A stretch of DNA of 64,000 nt from Ziziphus jujuba (GCF_031755915.1 NC_083379.1:15051501-15115500), one strand, 5' to 3'; counted from the first letter of the stretch, positions 12,771 through 25,450 are shown. Translations and numbers: made by a program. The notes: a model not told the origin generated them from the letters alone.

Positions 12771-14510
12771 TAGAATTTATATATATATATATATATATAA
12801 TATCACATATTATTTGAATGTTTTCAAATAGAATTTTTCATATTAAAAAAAAAATTCCTTTTTACCATTTTAAAGGAACTCTATACAATATCATTATTTA
12901 CATACTACTATTTAAATATATAAAAAATATAAAATAACTTTATATAATATTTTTAATATTTAAAATATCTACAATTTATAAAGTTTTAATTAAATCAAAA
13001 AATATTTTTTTTTTCAACAAAGAGCTTACAAATCAAATATCAATTTATAAAAACTCTTTACAATGTTTTTAAACGAAACTGATATTCATGGAAATTTCGT
13101 AAAATTTTCTTTCCGATTAGAATACTTTTGGCCAATGAAAAGATGCATTAGTTGGAATGCTAGTCTCAAAATTATGAATATCTCTTAAGATGTTCGATGG
13201 TATATTTCTAAATACATTTAAGAAGTTCAATCGTATACTTTTAAATATATTTAAAATATTCATATCTGAAAAGATTCAATCTTATATTTTTAAATATATT
13301 TGAAATATTCATATTTAAAAACGTTTAATAATATATTTTTAAATAAATTTAAAATATTTGATTATATATTTCTGAATATATTTAAAATTTTTAATTTTAT
13401 ATTTTTTAATATAAATATATTTAATTAATAAATATTTTTAATAATAATTTTAAATAAAAATATAAATATAAATTTATAATAAACGTATAAACATAGAAAA
13501 TAAAACTTATCTAAAAAACCAAAACAAGAAGAGTACATTTTTTATTTTTAGCCTTTTGGGCTTTGTGTAGTTTGTTTTAAATTGAGTCTCCTCTTGATTT
13601 GTCATCAGATTTGACAGTCTAGATCCAACAGTTTTAGTCTACGAGACGAAAAAAATCAGATCAATGCACTCGTTACCTCTTTGGAAATCATACCAATTAT
13701 AATAATCTCCACAACCTTGACATATTTCCGCCAAATGATGTCCCCAAAAGATTATACACCAAAATTTCAAGCAAAAAAAAAAAAAATTATATATTAAAAT
13801 ATATACATATGTACATATATGCCCAAAAAGATGGGAAAAAAAAAAAGTAAATTAATAAACCAGTTGGGTTCTGAACTGGGAGGGCATTGTTTTTTATTAA
13901 CAACTTTTTGGAAAAAAGTAAGGAAAATAATATGATACTTAATTAAATCAATAAATACTGAAATTAAATGCAAAACAAAATAAAAATTATACATTTTTAG
14001 TACCTAAATATACACAAAGATCCATTTAAGAATTTTCAAATCAGAAAATTAAAGGGATAAACACCTTGTAATGTAAGAATTATTAGATTAGAGATTCTTT
14101 AAGAGATCGATTGATTCACTATCATTGTTAGTAATAATAAAAGTGTATATATGTAAATATATTCAATAATGTAATTACCAAATAAAATATATTCAATAAT
14201 ATTTTGATTCCTATTACTAATTAATATATTCAATATTTAAATACATTTAAATAAAATTTAAAATGTAATAATGTATCAAAATTATGTACAAAAGTTAACA
14301 TTTTTAATTAGGAAGGTGTCGCCTAACATTGTTTATTCATAAACAAAATAAACGATACATGTTTTATGAAAACATCGTTTATTTTTAGAATTTTAGTCAA
14401 CGCTTTATTTTCAACATCACAACTTTCTTTTCATAAATTTTTTTTTTTTTTTTTGGGTGTAGCGTTGCATAATTAGTGTCACTAGTTTATTATTTGGCAT
14501 AGTGATATAA
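12771..14510. other. AT-rich intergenic DNA
   Basis: No gene is supported. 13180-13420 shows a degenerate internal repetition of AAATATATTTAAAATATTCATA-like units of about 40-60 bp. The rest is low-complexity AT sequence. The Tyr/Phe-rich minus-strand frame at 13794-13994 is compositional. Confidence 0.55.
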
Positions 14511-14844
14511 ACATTGATAATAATAAAAATTATATATATGGGGTTAAACATTGATAATAATAAAAATTATATATATGGGGTCTTTCTTCTATCAAAAATT
14601 TTTCTAATTTAATTAAATCAAAATTTTTTTCTAATTTAATTAAATCTAAAATGTTTATATGATAAATAATTATATTTAATTAAATCTAAAATGTTTATAT
14701 GATAAATAATTATTAATTAGTTGTATTATCAATTATAAATATTTGAATTTAAATTTAAAAATAGAAAAGAAAATGTTACAATCTTTAACATTTCTTAAAT
14801 AAAAAATTTTAATTTAATAAAATTGGAAATTTCATTATTAAAGA

Positions 14845-14876
<32 letters not shown>

Positions 14877-14935
14877 TGTGTATGTATACACCTAGTATAT
14901 ATAGTATACGTGTATGTATACACCTAGTATAGAGG
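14511..14935. repeat. Cluster of short adjacent tandem duplications
   Basis: Three to four independent doublets occur in 425 bp. One is a unit of about 37 bp containing AAACATTGATAATAATAAAA (14512-14580). The next is built on TTTCTAATTTAATTAAATC (about 14598-14646). Another is built on TTAATTAAATCTAAAATGTT followed by TATATGATAAATAATTAT (about 14634-14714). The last is GTGTATGTATACACCTAGTA (about 14876-14932). Each is nearly identical between copies, so the duplications look recent. Confidence 0.75.
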
Positions 14936-15080
14936 AACCCCTCGTGCAATGACATTTTGAGTAGCATCTGTACATGTTAAGGGCCAGTACAAACCGTCAA
15001 ACCCTCACATGCTATGTCTTGATCTTACCTCAAATGCTGACTAAACAGGGTCCCACTCGAAGAAAAAAAAGACCAAAACC

Positions 15081-15506
15081 ATGACTGTGATTTGTGGATT
15101 TTGTAAGCATTTGCATAAAACCCATCTCCCCAATGGCTTGTTTAAAGCAGAAGTAGTAGCGGCTGGCAGGGAAATTGAAGGTGTAAAACACATTATATAT
15201 TCTTGCTGAGACATGTTTTCCTTGAAAGAGAGTAGAAGCCATGTATGGAATTTTTCAATAAACCTTCTAAAACAGTGCAAGTCATGGGGTAGGGCAAAGG
15301 AGCAATTTGAGGTCTTGAAGGATGATATAAATAGTAGCCACATGTTTCCAACCAAAGACATTGATGAACTCTCTTTTGAACTCCCAGTGAAAACAGCCTT
15401 ACCCATGAAAAAAAACTCTTCAAACTTTAGACCCATCAAGGCCTGCACGTGTGTGACATTAATGTCGACCCCTTTCAAGAAAGTGACTTCCCTTCAATTT
15501 CTTTGA
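15081..15506 (+). pseudogene. Possible degraded or unrecognised coding frame with one TGA
   Basis: From the ATG at 15081 the frame runs 42 codons to a TGA at 15207-15209 and continues, after one further codon, from an in-frame ATG (15213) for 97 codons to 15506. Base composition is clearly higher in G+C than the flanks. The encoded protein looks soluble and mixed-charge (for example KSWGRAKEQFEVLKDDINSS), but I recognise no family. The opposite strand is also open for 145 codons (15041-15478), so openness alone is weak evidence. It could be a decayed gene, an exon of a larger gene, or a transcribed non-coding locus. Confidence 0.25.
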
Positions 15507-17488
15507 CATCCCATACATATTCTGTATATATTTCTTATCAAGTAGACCGATAATATTATATTAAAAGATTTAATAAATTTATAAATTCAATTCAATTAAA
15601 CAAATTCAAGCAAATTAATGTATAATCTTATTATGTCAACATGTTAAAAAAATTGTTGACTATATATATATATATATAATAAGTCACTTTTTATTATAGA
15701 TTCCTTATTTTAATAAATTCTGTATTCATGGTAAGGTGTTTAGCTAATATTTTGGATGGATTAGTGTTGTTATTTAAATTTAAATCTTAAAAATTTAAAT
15801 AGAATATAGCAACCCTTAACTCTTTTGAGCATTATATCCATCTCTAGTTTAATAAAATAAAAAATTCTCTCATTAGAAAATTCTTTTATATGGATATAAA
15901 TATGTATTATATATATATATATATATATGCCCCATGGCTATAGAATGGATGATAATAATAATGCAATGTCAATCAATCTTCATGTGGGCTAGGCTGGTTT
16001 TGTTGGCTTCTTTAAAGCATCCCCACGTTAGAAAAAGACCTAAAGTGTCGATATACAAAATATATGCACGGCAGATTTCGAGGATTGACATTCTGATTTT
16101 AAGAGGAAGTGGTCAAGCAACGGCTGTCCACATTACCCACAATATACATGAATGATTGGCTCCCCAAGCCTTGAGTTTTAAATCCCTTCCATGACCACTT
16201 AAATTAATGATAGCGATATCACTTTTCATTTCTGTTTCCAACTTTCTATCACCAAAAAAAAAAAAAAAAAAAGAGACTTTGTATAAAAAAGAAAAAAAAA
16301 AAAAACTTTGTATCTCTTGGCCGAATAATATTCAACTTAATTAATTCATATTCTAAACTAATTCATTAAATTAGTTACTACTTTTTAATTAGGACTATTC
16401 ATAACGAGATTTTATTATAATGTGAGAATAGATCTCCCTCCAAAGTGATCAAGAGCCCTTATTTTCGCTTATAATTCCTCCTGTCTCCTTCAAAGACTCC
16501 TAATTAAATTTTAGTGTCCCTACCCTTTTGAAATATTATTTTAACCCTTTTTCTACCATCATGATTCATGTGCAATGTGAGTCCCTGGCTATAAACATCC
16601 ATGTCGGCAAGTAACTGTCTATTCGAAGTCTCTTCAAGTCCTTTCGAGGAAGGAAAGCCATACATAATTTATAGAGAAATTCGACCATTTAATAACCTCA
16701 CTCCCCTACTACTATTCCTTGTGCTTGGTCTAGGCTCTAGCTAGTCAGCTTCTATGCCTTTTTTCAAACGAGGCAAGTGTACCCGCTTCAACTTTTTATG
16801 ATTGATCTTTGAATTGATTTAAGCGTTGTACTTTGAATTTTAATACTTTGATATTTCACTTTGAACTCTGAGTTAACAAACAGGTTGGATTTAGTAACGC
16901 AATAAAATTCTAATAGTGAAAGGATAGAAGTACCATCGTTGTTTTAGATTGGAAATTCGGTCTAAAACCAATGAATCCATCATTTGGGTTGTAAGTGTTT
17001 ATTAATTTTTATAATAACAACAACAACAATAATTATTATTATTATTATAATAGTTAAGTAATGTTGATTAAATTATTTATAAAATAATGAAAAATTATTG
17101 TAATTATAATTTCTTTTAATATACCAAAAAAAGTAAAAAGATAATTTAATAATTACTTTATCCATTTGACCACTTTATTTGATTGAATAAACTCATTCAT
17201 GGTTTCTATCAATATTTTAAAAAAGGAAAGCGTAAGACCAACTGGTTAGGTGAGGCATAAGCCTTAGGATAATTGGGGCATGAGTCCATCATGCGGGCAG
17301 CGGTGTATGCTAACTGTTATTCTTCCAACTTTTTTAAATCGTCAAAAAATTAAAAAGATAATTTAACAATTACTTTATTAATGTGACCGCTTTATTTACC
17401 CATTTGGTCTATGTTTGAAATCTTGGTTCTTTCTATCTCTCTAGGAATGTAGTAGATATTGTCGTGTTATGTTTTCTATTTTACAATG

Positions 17489-17525
<37 letters not shown>

Positions 17526-17820
17526 GCATTCAATCTTATATTTGGCTCTTGATCAAATCATATCATATATTGGTTAGAAATTGAAGCACGCCATGCTATT
17601 ATTTTAAGAGTTAATAGAAGACAAATTCAGCTAAGATCCTCCATAGCCAAATTTTACTTTTCAGTAATAATATTCTGGGCCCTTTTTGTTTTTTACTAGT
17701 TGTAGAAAGATTGTAAAATTGCGTGCATAATATCCTCTCAAATTAATAGAGAATCAATATGAGCTCAACGAAACAACAAATTAAATTATCTTTGGAGAGT
17801 GAGATGTGGGGTCTGTCATA
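15507..17820. other. Intergenic DNA
   Basis: Contains (AT)n runs near 15661-15679 and 15907-15928, a poly-A stretch near 16254-16272, and a run of 36 A at 17489-17524. No gene is supported. The open frame at 15934-16155 has no recognisable features. Confidence 0.6.
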
Positions 17821-17826
17821 TTTGTC

Positions 17827-17833
17827 TATATAA
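17827..17833 (+). promoter_or_regulatory. TATA box of the small HLH gene
   Basis: The sequence TATATAA lies 81 bp upstream of the preferred start codon at 17908. Plant transcription usually begins about 30 bp downstream of the box, here near 17857-17862. That would exclude the upstream in-frame ATG at 17857 from most transcripts or leave it without a usable leader. Confidence 0.55.
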
Positions 17834-17907
17834 GCGCCTACACTTAACTACCATGAATGCATCCCTGTCCATCTCTCTCTTTTTCTTTCTCTCTTTCAGT
17901 ACTAACC

Positions 17908-18195
17908 ATGAGAACAAGGTCATGTAGTACTTCTTCCCCAATAATACCCCAGTTGAGAAGAGTAGGTTTGAATATGAAGAGGATTAAAAAGAAAAAGTTG
18001 AAGCTTCGTCTTATTAAGAAGCCTCATGAGCAGGCCCGAACGCTAAGGAAGCTTAAGCAGCTCCAGAGAGCCATCCCAGGGTGCCATGAAATGAACCATC
18101 TAGGAGACTTGTTTGAGAAAACTGCAAATTACATCTTTCTACTTGAAGCTAAGCTCAATCTTCTCAGAAAGCTTTCCACCATATGTGGATTCTGA
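17908..18195 (+). CDS. Atypical HLH protein, UPBEAT1-like
   Basis: A 95-residue intronless frame. The first third is very basic (MKRIKKKKLKLRLIKK). Residues about 42-90 form a helix-loop-helix: RTLRKLKQLQRAIPGC, a loop with EMNHLGDL, then FEKTANYIFLLEAKLNLL. The spacing and the 'L-ETADYI-LE'-type second helix match the UPBEAT1/bHLH151-like group of plant HLH proteins. Those carry no canonical His-Glu-Arg E-box-binding residues; UPBEAT1 itself controls peroxidase genes in roots. The role here is inferred as a nuclear transcriptional regulator acting through dimerisation. An in-frame ATG at 17857 would add 17 residues, but the TATA box position and the better start context (ACCATGA) favour 17908. 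Other small HLH groups (bHLH146-150) remain possible. Confidence 0.75.
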   Translation: MRTRSCSTSSPIIPQLRRVGLNMKRIKKKKLKLRLIKKPHEQARTLRKLKQLQRAIPGCHEMNHLGDLFEKTANYIFLLEAKLNLLRKLSTICGF

Positions 18196-18690
18196 TTTCT
18201 AAGAAGAAAGGATATGGCTCGTTATGGAGTGATTTTTAAGAATTATTTCAAATGAATTTTCAAAAATCGACTGATCGATGATTTTCTAGAATCATCAAAT
18301 AAGTGATTTTTGGATAACAAAATTATTAGAAAGTGAATTTACATTTTATTTTCAAACACTGTATAAAGCACTTTTATTTCCTGGAAGTGAATTTAGTCAT
18401 TGTGAAATCACTCCTGACGAGAATAATTTCTATGAATTCCGTTGTAATAAGTACGTGCCCAGCAGTAGTGGTATGGAGCTAAGCTTAGGATTTATTGAAT
18501 GTGCTTTCTTCTGCTTTGAACTTTGTATGTATCCATGCCATCCTCAAACCAACTGGGATTAAATAATTAAAATACTATATATTAATATTTTTGTTCTTCT
18601 TGTAGTTTTTCCGTTTTTTCTTCTTTTGATTTGTTTTATTTATTTATTTGGTAATATCTTTTAATTTGTTTTATTGATTTCTGAAATATG

Positions 18691-18724
<34 letters not shown>

Positions 18725-21700
18725 TGGAAATTCTATGGTGAGGATGGTACGCATGATGATTGCACTATTAGTGATGATTTTTTATAATATTAATGATGGT
18801 TTTGTAGAAAATCATCATCAATATTATAAAAAACTGTTATTAATATTGTGGTCCGTATAAAGACCGTTTACATCATAAACGTATTGTATGTATATATATA
18901 TATATATATATATATGCATATAGCAAATAGAGTTTTGATTGCTAGGAAATATTTACGACATACCTTTATAATAGAAAGGTGCTAACACGGACATTCCTTT
19001 AAAATATCAGCACCTATATATCAATATGTTAATTATAAAAAAACTAGAAGTGTATACCATATGCATAATGCATGTCATGCTATAACTAAGTTACCGTAGT
19101 CAAGGGAATACTCCTAATAGGTTAAAAAAATATATATATATATTCACGTGCTCTCAGAACACTGCCTCCCAACTCTCACAAATAGGTGATCCCATGTGGA
19201 TCCCATTTACTGGTAAGAGAAGTGAACAATGCTTTCGGGAGCATTGAAAATTTACACAAATTGTATATATATTAGGTTAAAATTAGATTTTTAATTAAAA
19301 TTAGTATTTTTTTTTCTCTTTTTCTTTCTATTTTGGATGAGAGATATGCATTTAGACTTTTTACATGAAAAGACAATAACTCTGTTACTTGGTGTTCTCT
19401 TCGAATTATGTCTATATTATGTTTGATGAGGCAATTTGAGGTGCCGGACCCAAAAAAGCCATGCAGCACATACAATTTTATACTTGGTTTTGCATGTAGC
19501 CAAGTTTCTGTAAGTAATATATATGTGCGCCTGCACGTATACATACAGCTAGAGGGACAATTTTTTTTTTTTTTTTAACCGTGTAACTGGTGTAATTTCT
19601 ATTTACCTCTGTTTGTCATTTATTTATTTATTTATTCCATCAATATTAATTTCGTTTATCATCTTCATATGTATATAGATAGGATCAGGATAAATTACCA
19701 CCCAAAAAAAAAAAAGGATCAGGATCTATAAATTCACAGTTTCTCATATAATAATTCGGATTTACGTTCAAATATCGTATATCACATTTGAAAATAAAAA
19801 ATGAAAATCGCAAATCTTATGCAGCGATATAATTTGAATTAAAAATCTTCATGATTTGGAATGTAGGGGCTAATATAAAATAACATATTTTTCTTTCACA
19901 CTTCAGGACTTATTAACACTATAATATGTATAGAAAAACTGGATGAGTGACAGAATCTTAATCATACGTTAGATATGTAACATTATATGAAATCTCTAAT
20001 TTATATTCAAGACAATCTTTTATATAAATATATATGTTTATATAAGACATTGTTCTAAAATTTATGTTAAGCATTTAACATCCGGTTACATAAATGTAAT
20101 TTCAATGACAATTAATTGTAGGAATAGGCGAAACCAAGTAGGGCTCGGGTGGCACGTGCCCCCACCCCACCACCCGCCACTCAAAATTGTTTTCTTTTTA
20201 TTTATTTTTTAAAATTTTCTTTTATATTTTATCTTTCCTATCTTATTCATTTAAAATTTTACAATACTTTTAGATTTTATACTTGTAATACTTATCAGCA
20301 ATTTCTTTGTTATATTATATTTATTTAATTTTTAGTTAATAGCACAATAAATTTATAATTAAAATTAAAATTATTCTTTTTTGAAAAAAAATATATAATA
20401 GCTATTTAACTACTTTTTTATTCTACATAGAAATTTATGTAAACTTTTGGTTTTAATTAAAATTTTATTTGTTGTTTTTCATTTTCCTTAATTTATTTTT
20501 GCCGTTAGTTTTATATATTTAAATACATGTTAAATTTAGAATAGCTATAGAGAAATACTTGTAAATAAAGCATTCATTTCATAATCATCAAAAAATTATG
20601 TTCCAACAAACATCTCTAAATCATATTTTCCTTTTCTTGAAAAAAAAAATTATTTTAGTAAGTATTTTAATTAGTTGGACTTTAATATAGCTAAATTCGT
20701 TACATTTTTTTTTCTATATTATTATTTCTTCAAACCACACATTAGAAAATAATCAATACTTGACTATGTAATGGTGTTCCCCCCTCCCTTCTCGAAAAAT
20801 TTTTCTGGATCCGCCATTGAATGGCACCATCGGCAGATGACATCTAATACGTACATATATATATATATATATATATGAATGACATCTAATATATACATAT
20901 ATATATATTCTAAGAAATTCTCCTATTTAATTAGGTTTTTGAAATTAAATTTAGGATCCACGTTTAGGCTTTTAAAGGTGAATAAAAGTTATAAGATCTG
21001 GAAAATATATGTGTATATGAGCATATAGAATTCTGAATAAGGAAATCATTATATACATATATGTATATATATATATATATATATTTATATTCATATATAA
21101 GAAAATTACAAAATTCATCTGAAAGTCTGTAAATTTTTTCCATTGACGTTATTTTACTGGTGGACACTAACCATCCAAGTAAAGTAGTACAATTATATGT
21201 ATATATGGATATTTTAACCTTTTGCTGGTATCCCATAAGATTGTACCTACCTACCAAGAAGGAAAGTGAGGGGCCAGTACCAATACTACCATCCGAAATC
21301 ACATTTGATACGTAGTTTTTGTTTCTCTCCTTGTCTCTTTCAATTATTATATTATCCGCAGCACTGTATTAGCTTCCTTATCTTGTCCTTACCCTACTAT
21401 CAATATAGAGTCTAGAATTATTTGTAGCTATATTTATATGAAAGAATTTTATTCAGAAAATTTAGATTATATAAAAACAAAAATTCTCTTCTTTCTAATC
21501 ACAGATGATTAATTAAATAATTATTAGTCTGTGTCTTTGCTGATAAATCACAACCACATGTTTTAATTCTTAGTTAGAAAAAGAATAACATTATTTATAT
21601 AATCAATTGTTATACCATATTGATCAGCTGTCACCAATTTTTATTTTTTATATTGTTTGGCCAATTATTTTGATCCCTATTGTACATTTCCATTTTATTT

Positions 21701-21950
21701 TTGACAAAGGTCGAGAATTTGAATTTTTACATTTTGTGAAGGGCTATATTCAATAAGATGTCAATGCACTTTTTTTTTATTTATATTTGAGTAGTTTTCA
21801 AAATCAATACACCATTCTGGTAAGAAGACTCCATTAAGCACAAAAAGAAAGGGAAACCTCAATAAAAATTTATCTCGCAATACAAGCCTTAGTTTCCCAT
21901 GAAAGGATAGAAAAAAATTTGCAGGATATAAATTAAGAGATACATATGTA
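18196..21950. other. Intergenic DNA with (AT)n tracts
   Basis: Begins with the 3' flank of the HLH gene. (AT)n runs occur near 18690-18716, 18892-18914, 20855-20876 and 21055-21084. The reading frames listed by length here (for example 19272-19544 and 20964-21302 on the minus strand) are Tyr/Ile-rich products of AT repeats and are not called. Confidence 0.6.
18752..18872. repeat. Palindromic element, hairpin family copy 2
   Basis: An inverted repeat is centred near 18805. The left arm (about 18757-18799) reads GTGATGATTTTTTATAATAT and the right arm (about 18812-18855) reads ATATTATAAAAAACTGTTAT. Roughly 24 of 34 inner positions pair, with a loop of about 14 nt. The right flank GGTCCGTATAAAGACCG parallels the copy at 12.69-12.77 kb. 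The transcript could fold into a long imperfect hairpin, as MITE transcripts do. Confidence 0.5.
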
Positions 21951-21959
21951 CAAACCAAA

Positions 21960-23050
21960 ACTTTGTTATCCTTGATGGAATACTTTGCTGCTAGGTTATC
22001 ATAGAGGTTAGCTTCCTTTGGGGTTCAAGAAATCTTTCAATTACTGTTTTTCATTTTCTCCTTGATAAAAACAACTGTCTCCCCCATGTCTCCCAAACAC
22101 AAGGTTATGAATCATCTTTAAGTTGATTAATAGTAGACTGTGCATCACATAGCCAATCCACATTCTTCCATTCGAACTCTTCTGCAAGATTAACCGCCCA
22201 CTCTTTGGCCTTGAGTTTAGCACGTTCAATCCCCATGGGATTAATAGGTTTTGGCCTCGAGGAATAAGACCCTTCCTTTGGCATTTCTAGCTATCATGGT
22301 TATCGCTGATTTGCCTGTGTGCAAGCTGTGTTGGTGTGATGATGATTCTTCCTCTTTGGCGGGGGCAAGGGTGTTTCCAATGTTCTTTTCTGTGAGTAGC
22401 TGTTGAAGGAGCCTTCATTGGTTAAACTGACGTAAACTCCTCAACCATATTTTCCCATCTTACAACCACTTGGGTTAAATATTTTTTATTCTCGAATTTT
22501 TTTTCATTTTGCATTTCCCGAACCATGTACAAAAAAAAGACAAGTAGCATGGAAGTAAAGTCTTTTCCTCACAAATTTGAGAAAATCTGAGAGGAGGATG
22601 ACACACACCATCTCACCAACTCAAGAGCATTACTGTTGTTGACTAAGTCCAGCATCAAGCCCCATTTACTACTAAAAGCAACAACCCTTGTTGTTGCTAG
22701 GCATTGTAGGAATAAATGGGTAGTTGTTTCGCTTTCAAAACCTCATAGAGGGCAGCTTGTATCTTCCTTCCTTTTTCTCTAATAGAAAATAGACTTGAAA
22801 GGAAGCACATAAAAGGCTAGTCTGCATAAGAACATCTTTAATCTTTCATGAATGTTTGTTACCCAAAGTTTCTTCCAAAGGCTCTCTCGAAGCTCCATGA
22901 TAGGGGTTAGGATTTTGTGGCAACTTTTGACTTAAAAAACTCCATTGATGCTCTTTGTCCAAAACAACTTGTCTTCAAAACTAAACTTGTTAGTTATATT
23001 TTTGATAACATCTACTGTCTGTGGATCGCATAACTCGTCAACATTAAATA
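21960..23050 (-). pseudogene. Decayed LINE (non-LTR) retrotransposon, zf-RVT and RNase H part
   Basis: Read on the minus strand in shifting frames. From high to low coordinates: an FEDKLFWTKSINGVF segment matches the 'D-WHYTKNGVYTVKSGY' block. LRESLWKKLWVTNIHERLK then FLCRLAFYVLP matches the conserved 'WKKIW-L-IP-RIK-FLWR' block. CPL followed by a stop and GFESETTTHLFLQC is a zinc-binding zf-RVT motif whose second Cys codon has become TGA. Near 22230-22110, RAKLKAKEWAVNLAEEF then WLCDAQSTINQLK is RNase H-like. Frameshifts and stops separate these blocks and no start is preserved. This is the 3' end of a plant L1-type element; the reverse transcriptase core is not seen. Confidence 0.72.
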
Positions 23051-24518
23051 TAGGTATGAAATTATCAATATGGGGATTTAAATATAATGGTTGGATCTAA
23101 AATGGGTGAAATCAAAAAACTTGTTATGTTAATGGGTCATAAATGATTTACGATTAAAACCCATTTCACGCCTTAAAGAAAGGGTGTATTGGTAATTTTA
23201 GAATATTGTTAAAAAAACATATATATATATATATATATATGTATAAGATTTAAGAAAGGTTTGGAGTAAAAAAATATATTATTATTATTATTATTATAAG
23301 CATTTCAATAATTAAGTTTTTGGTTTTTTTTATTTTTATTTCATACCGTTCATTTATAACAAGAAATGAAAATGTGTTATACTTGCATTTTTCATTTTTT
23401 ATTTGTCCAAGTTTAAAAAATTGTAAAATTGATTAAAATATGTACTAAATATGTTTTATTATGAAATTTATTTATTCAACTATTTTTATTTTTTTAAATT
23501 ATAATTTTCAGTAAAGGGTGAAATGGGTTGTTAACTAAAAATATGTTATTTTAATAAACGGGTTTGAGTTTTGATATTTTCACCTGTTAGCTTAACATGT
23601 TTAGATTGATAAAATTCAACACAAATATGTTTCAACATGATTTATTATCAAGTTTAGTTTTCAATTTGAAAACTTGAAATTAACTAAAAATATAATTTTA
23701 AAATTAATATTTTTGTACATATAATTGAATAATTAATAATGCTACTGTAACATGTATAATTTTAAACTTCACCAAAATTCTAAAGCAAATGATATAACAT
23801 TTGACATGTCATTTACTATTGGATATAAATTAATAGTGCCTTATAACCATGGAAGGTAAAATCTAATGAAACAATGTCAACTTATTAATGATCAAAATTG
23901 TGATTAATAAATTTGACGAATGTAGAGCTATCCTTAAATAACTAATAACTAAAGATGACATCAAGGGCTAGAATTTTATTTTTTTTTATTTTTTTTTTTG
24001 GGTAACAAGAAGAGGATAGAAAGCTTTTTTTTTTTTTTTTTCCAAACTTTTAAGCATGGTTTTGCAAAAATAGAGAAAAATTAAAACAGAATGGAGGAAT
24101 AAAGGTGGATTTGTTTTGTTTTTGATAAGAAAACAAAAAGGAGGTGAAGAACGAAGAAAATTTTTGAGAATGGGGAAAAAGTAAGAGCTCTAGGGTGGAG
24201 TAGAAGATAATGGGAAAAATGGTCCTGAAATGTACGATGGTGTGCCTTTATAGACCAAGTACAACAAGAATGTTAAAATTGTAATTTCCATTAAATTAAA
24301 AACAAAAAGACAAAATTGACCCTCCAGGCTTTATAATATGGACAAAGTAGATAAGGTTCTTATAGGAATTTTGAAGAGTTTTAAAAGTTCAAATATCAAA
24401 ACATCCTTGTAAAATAATTCAATTATACTTGGTTCCTTTCCATGACTTTTGTGTTCCAAAAATATCCTTAAATAAAGCAATTAATTTTCTATCCAAAAAT
24501 TATAAACATACACACATA
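23051..24518. other. Intergenic DNA, probably old transposon debris
   Basis: 23060-23650 contains phrases such as AAATGGGTGAAATC and GGTGAAATGGGTTGTTAA, typical of diverged non-autonomous hAT elements, but I could not define ends. (AT)n occurs near 23221-23241 and (TTA)n near 23276-23296. No coding region is supported. Confidence 0.45.
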
Positions 24519-25450
24519 TAGGGATGTAAAAAATGCCCAAAAGCTTCTCGATCAAACCCGCTTAAAAAATCCGACCTAAATTCAGCTTGAACTTGATATG
24601 GTACGAGCCTAAGCCTGCCTAATTTCTATTTGGGATGGACTCAGGCTTTTAATTTTAGTAGAGACTTGATAGTGAAACTCAGCCAATTAGACTACACGTT
24701 AGGTCGATCTAACGCCCAACTCAAAACCCAGCCAGATTAGCAAGCGCATTATAATTTTATAACCTTTTTTTTATATTTTTATTCAATATATATTAAATAG
24801 TTAGTGTATGTTTAATTTTATTTATTTATTATTTGTTATAAAACAAGATAACATATTGAAAATAATTTTAGATTCATCAAATTTATTAATCAAATATTTG
24901 GTATTTATTTATTATTTGTTATAAAATAAGATAATTTATTTAAAAATATGATAATATATATATATGTTTAGTATCCAATTACTTTGCATAATCATTGGAT
25001 TTACTTTCCGTGATTTTAAGACATTTATTAATATATCAGTTATTAATAAAATAACTGTATCATTTGATATAAAAAATTAAGTTAATAAATTTGGTACTTG
25101 TGGCATTATTTATTTATTAATGCTATTATTTTTATTTTATTATTATAAAGATAGTTTAAGCAAAATAAAAATAATTTTAAATCAAATTTTAAAACTACAA
25201 GAAAACTAATAATTAAATTTTGGATTCTAAATTTTGATCCAAGCTTTTAAACCCAAAGTCCAAGCTCGATACTCACGTCCTAAGCAAACTCAATACCCAC
25301 AGAGCCGGGTAGCTGGCTTTAGATCTGACATATTGGTCTGATCTGGTCCAGCCTAAATTCTCTCTCCAACCCCAAAAAACCCAGTTCGAACTTACCCGAA
25401 CTTAAATTTTCGGACTTTAATCGTGCCCGGCAACCAAAATTTTCACCCTA
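24519..25450. mobile_element. Non-autonomous hAT-like element
   Basis: A 932-bp non-coding element with ends TAGGGATGTAAAAAA and, read inward from the right, TAGGGTGAAAATTTTGG. The subterminal regions carry AAAAATGCCC and GTGCCCGGC. Flanking octamers CACACATA (24511-24518) and CACATACA (25451-25458) match at 6 of 8 positions, consistent with an aged 8-bp target duplication typical of hAT transposons. It holds inverted 'CCCGAACC/GGCCCAAGC'-style phrases common in plant hAT derivatives. No transposase frame exists. Confidence 0.5.
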
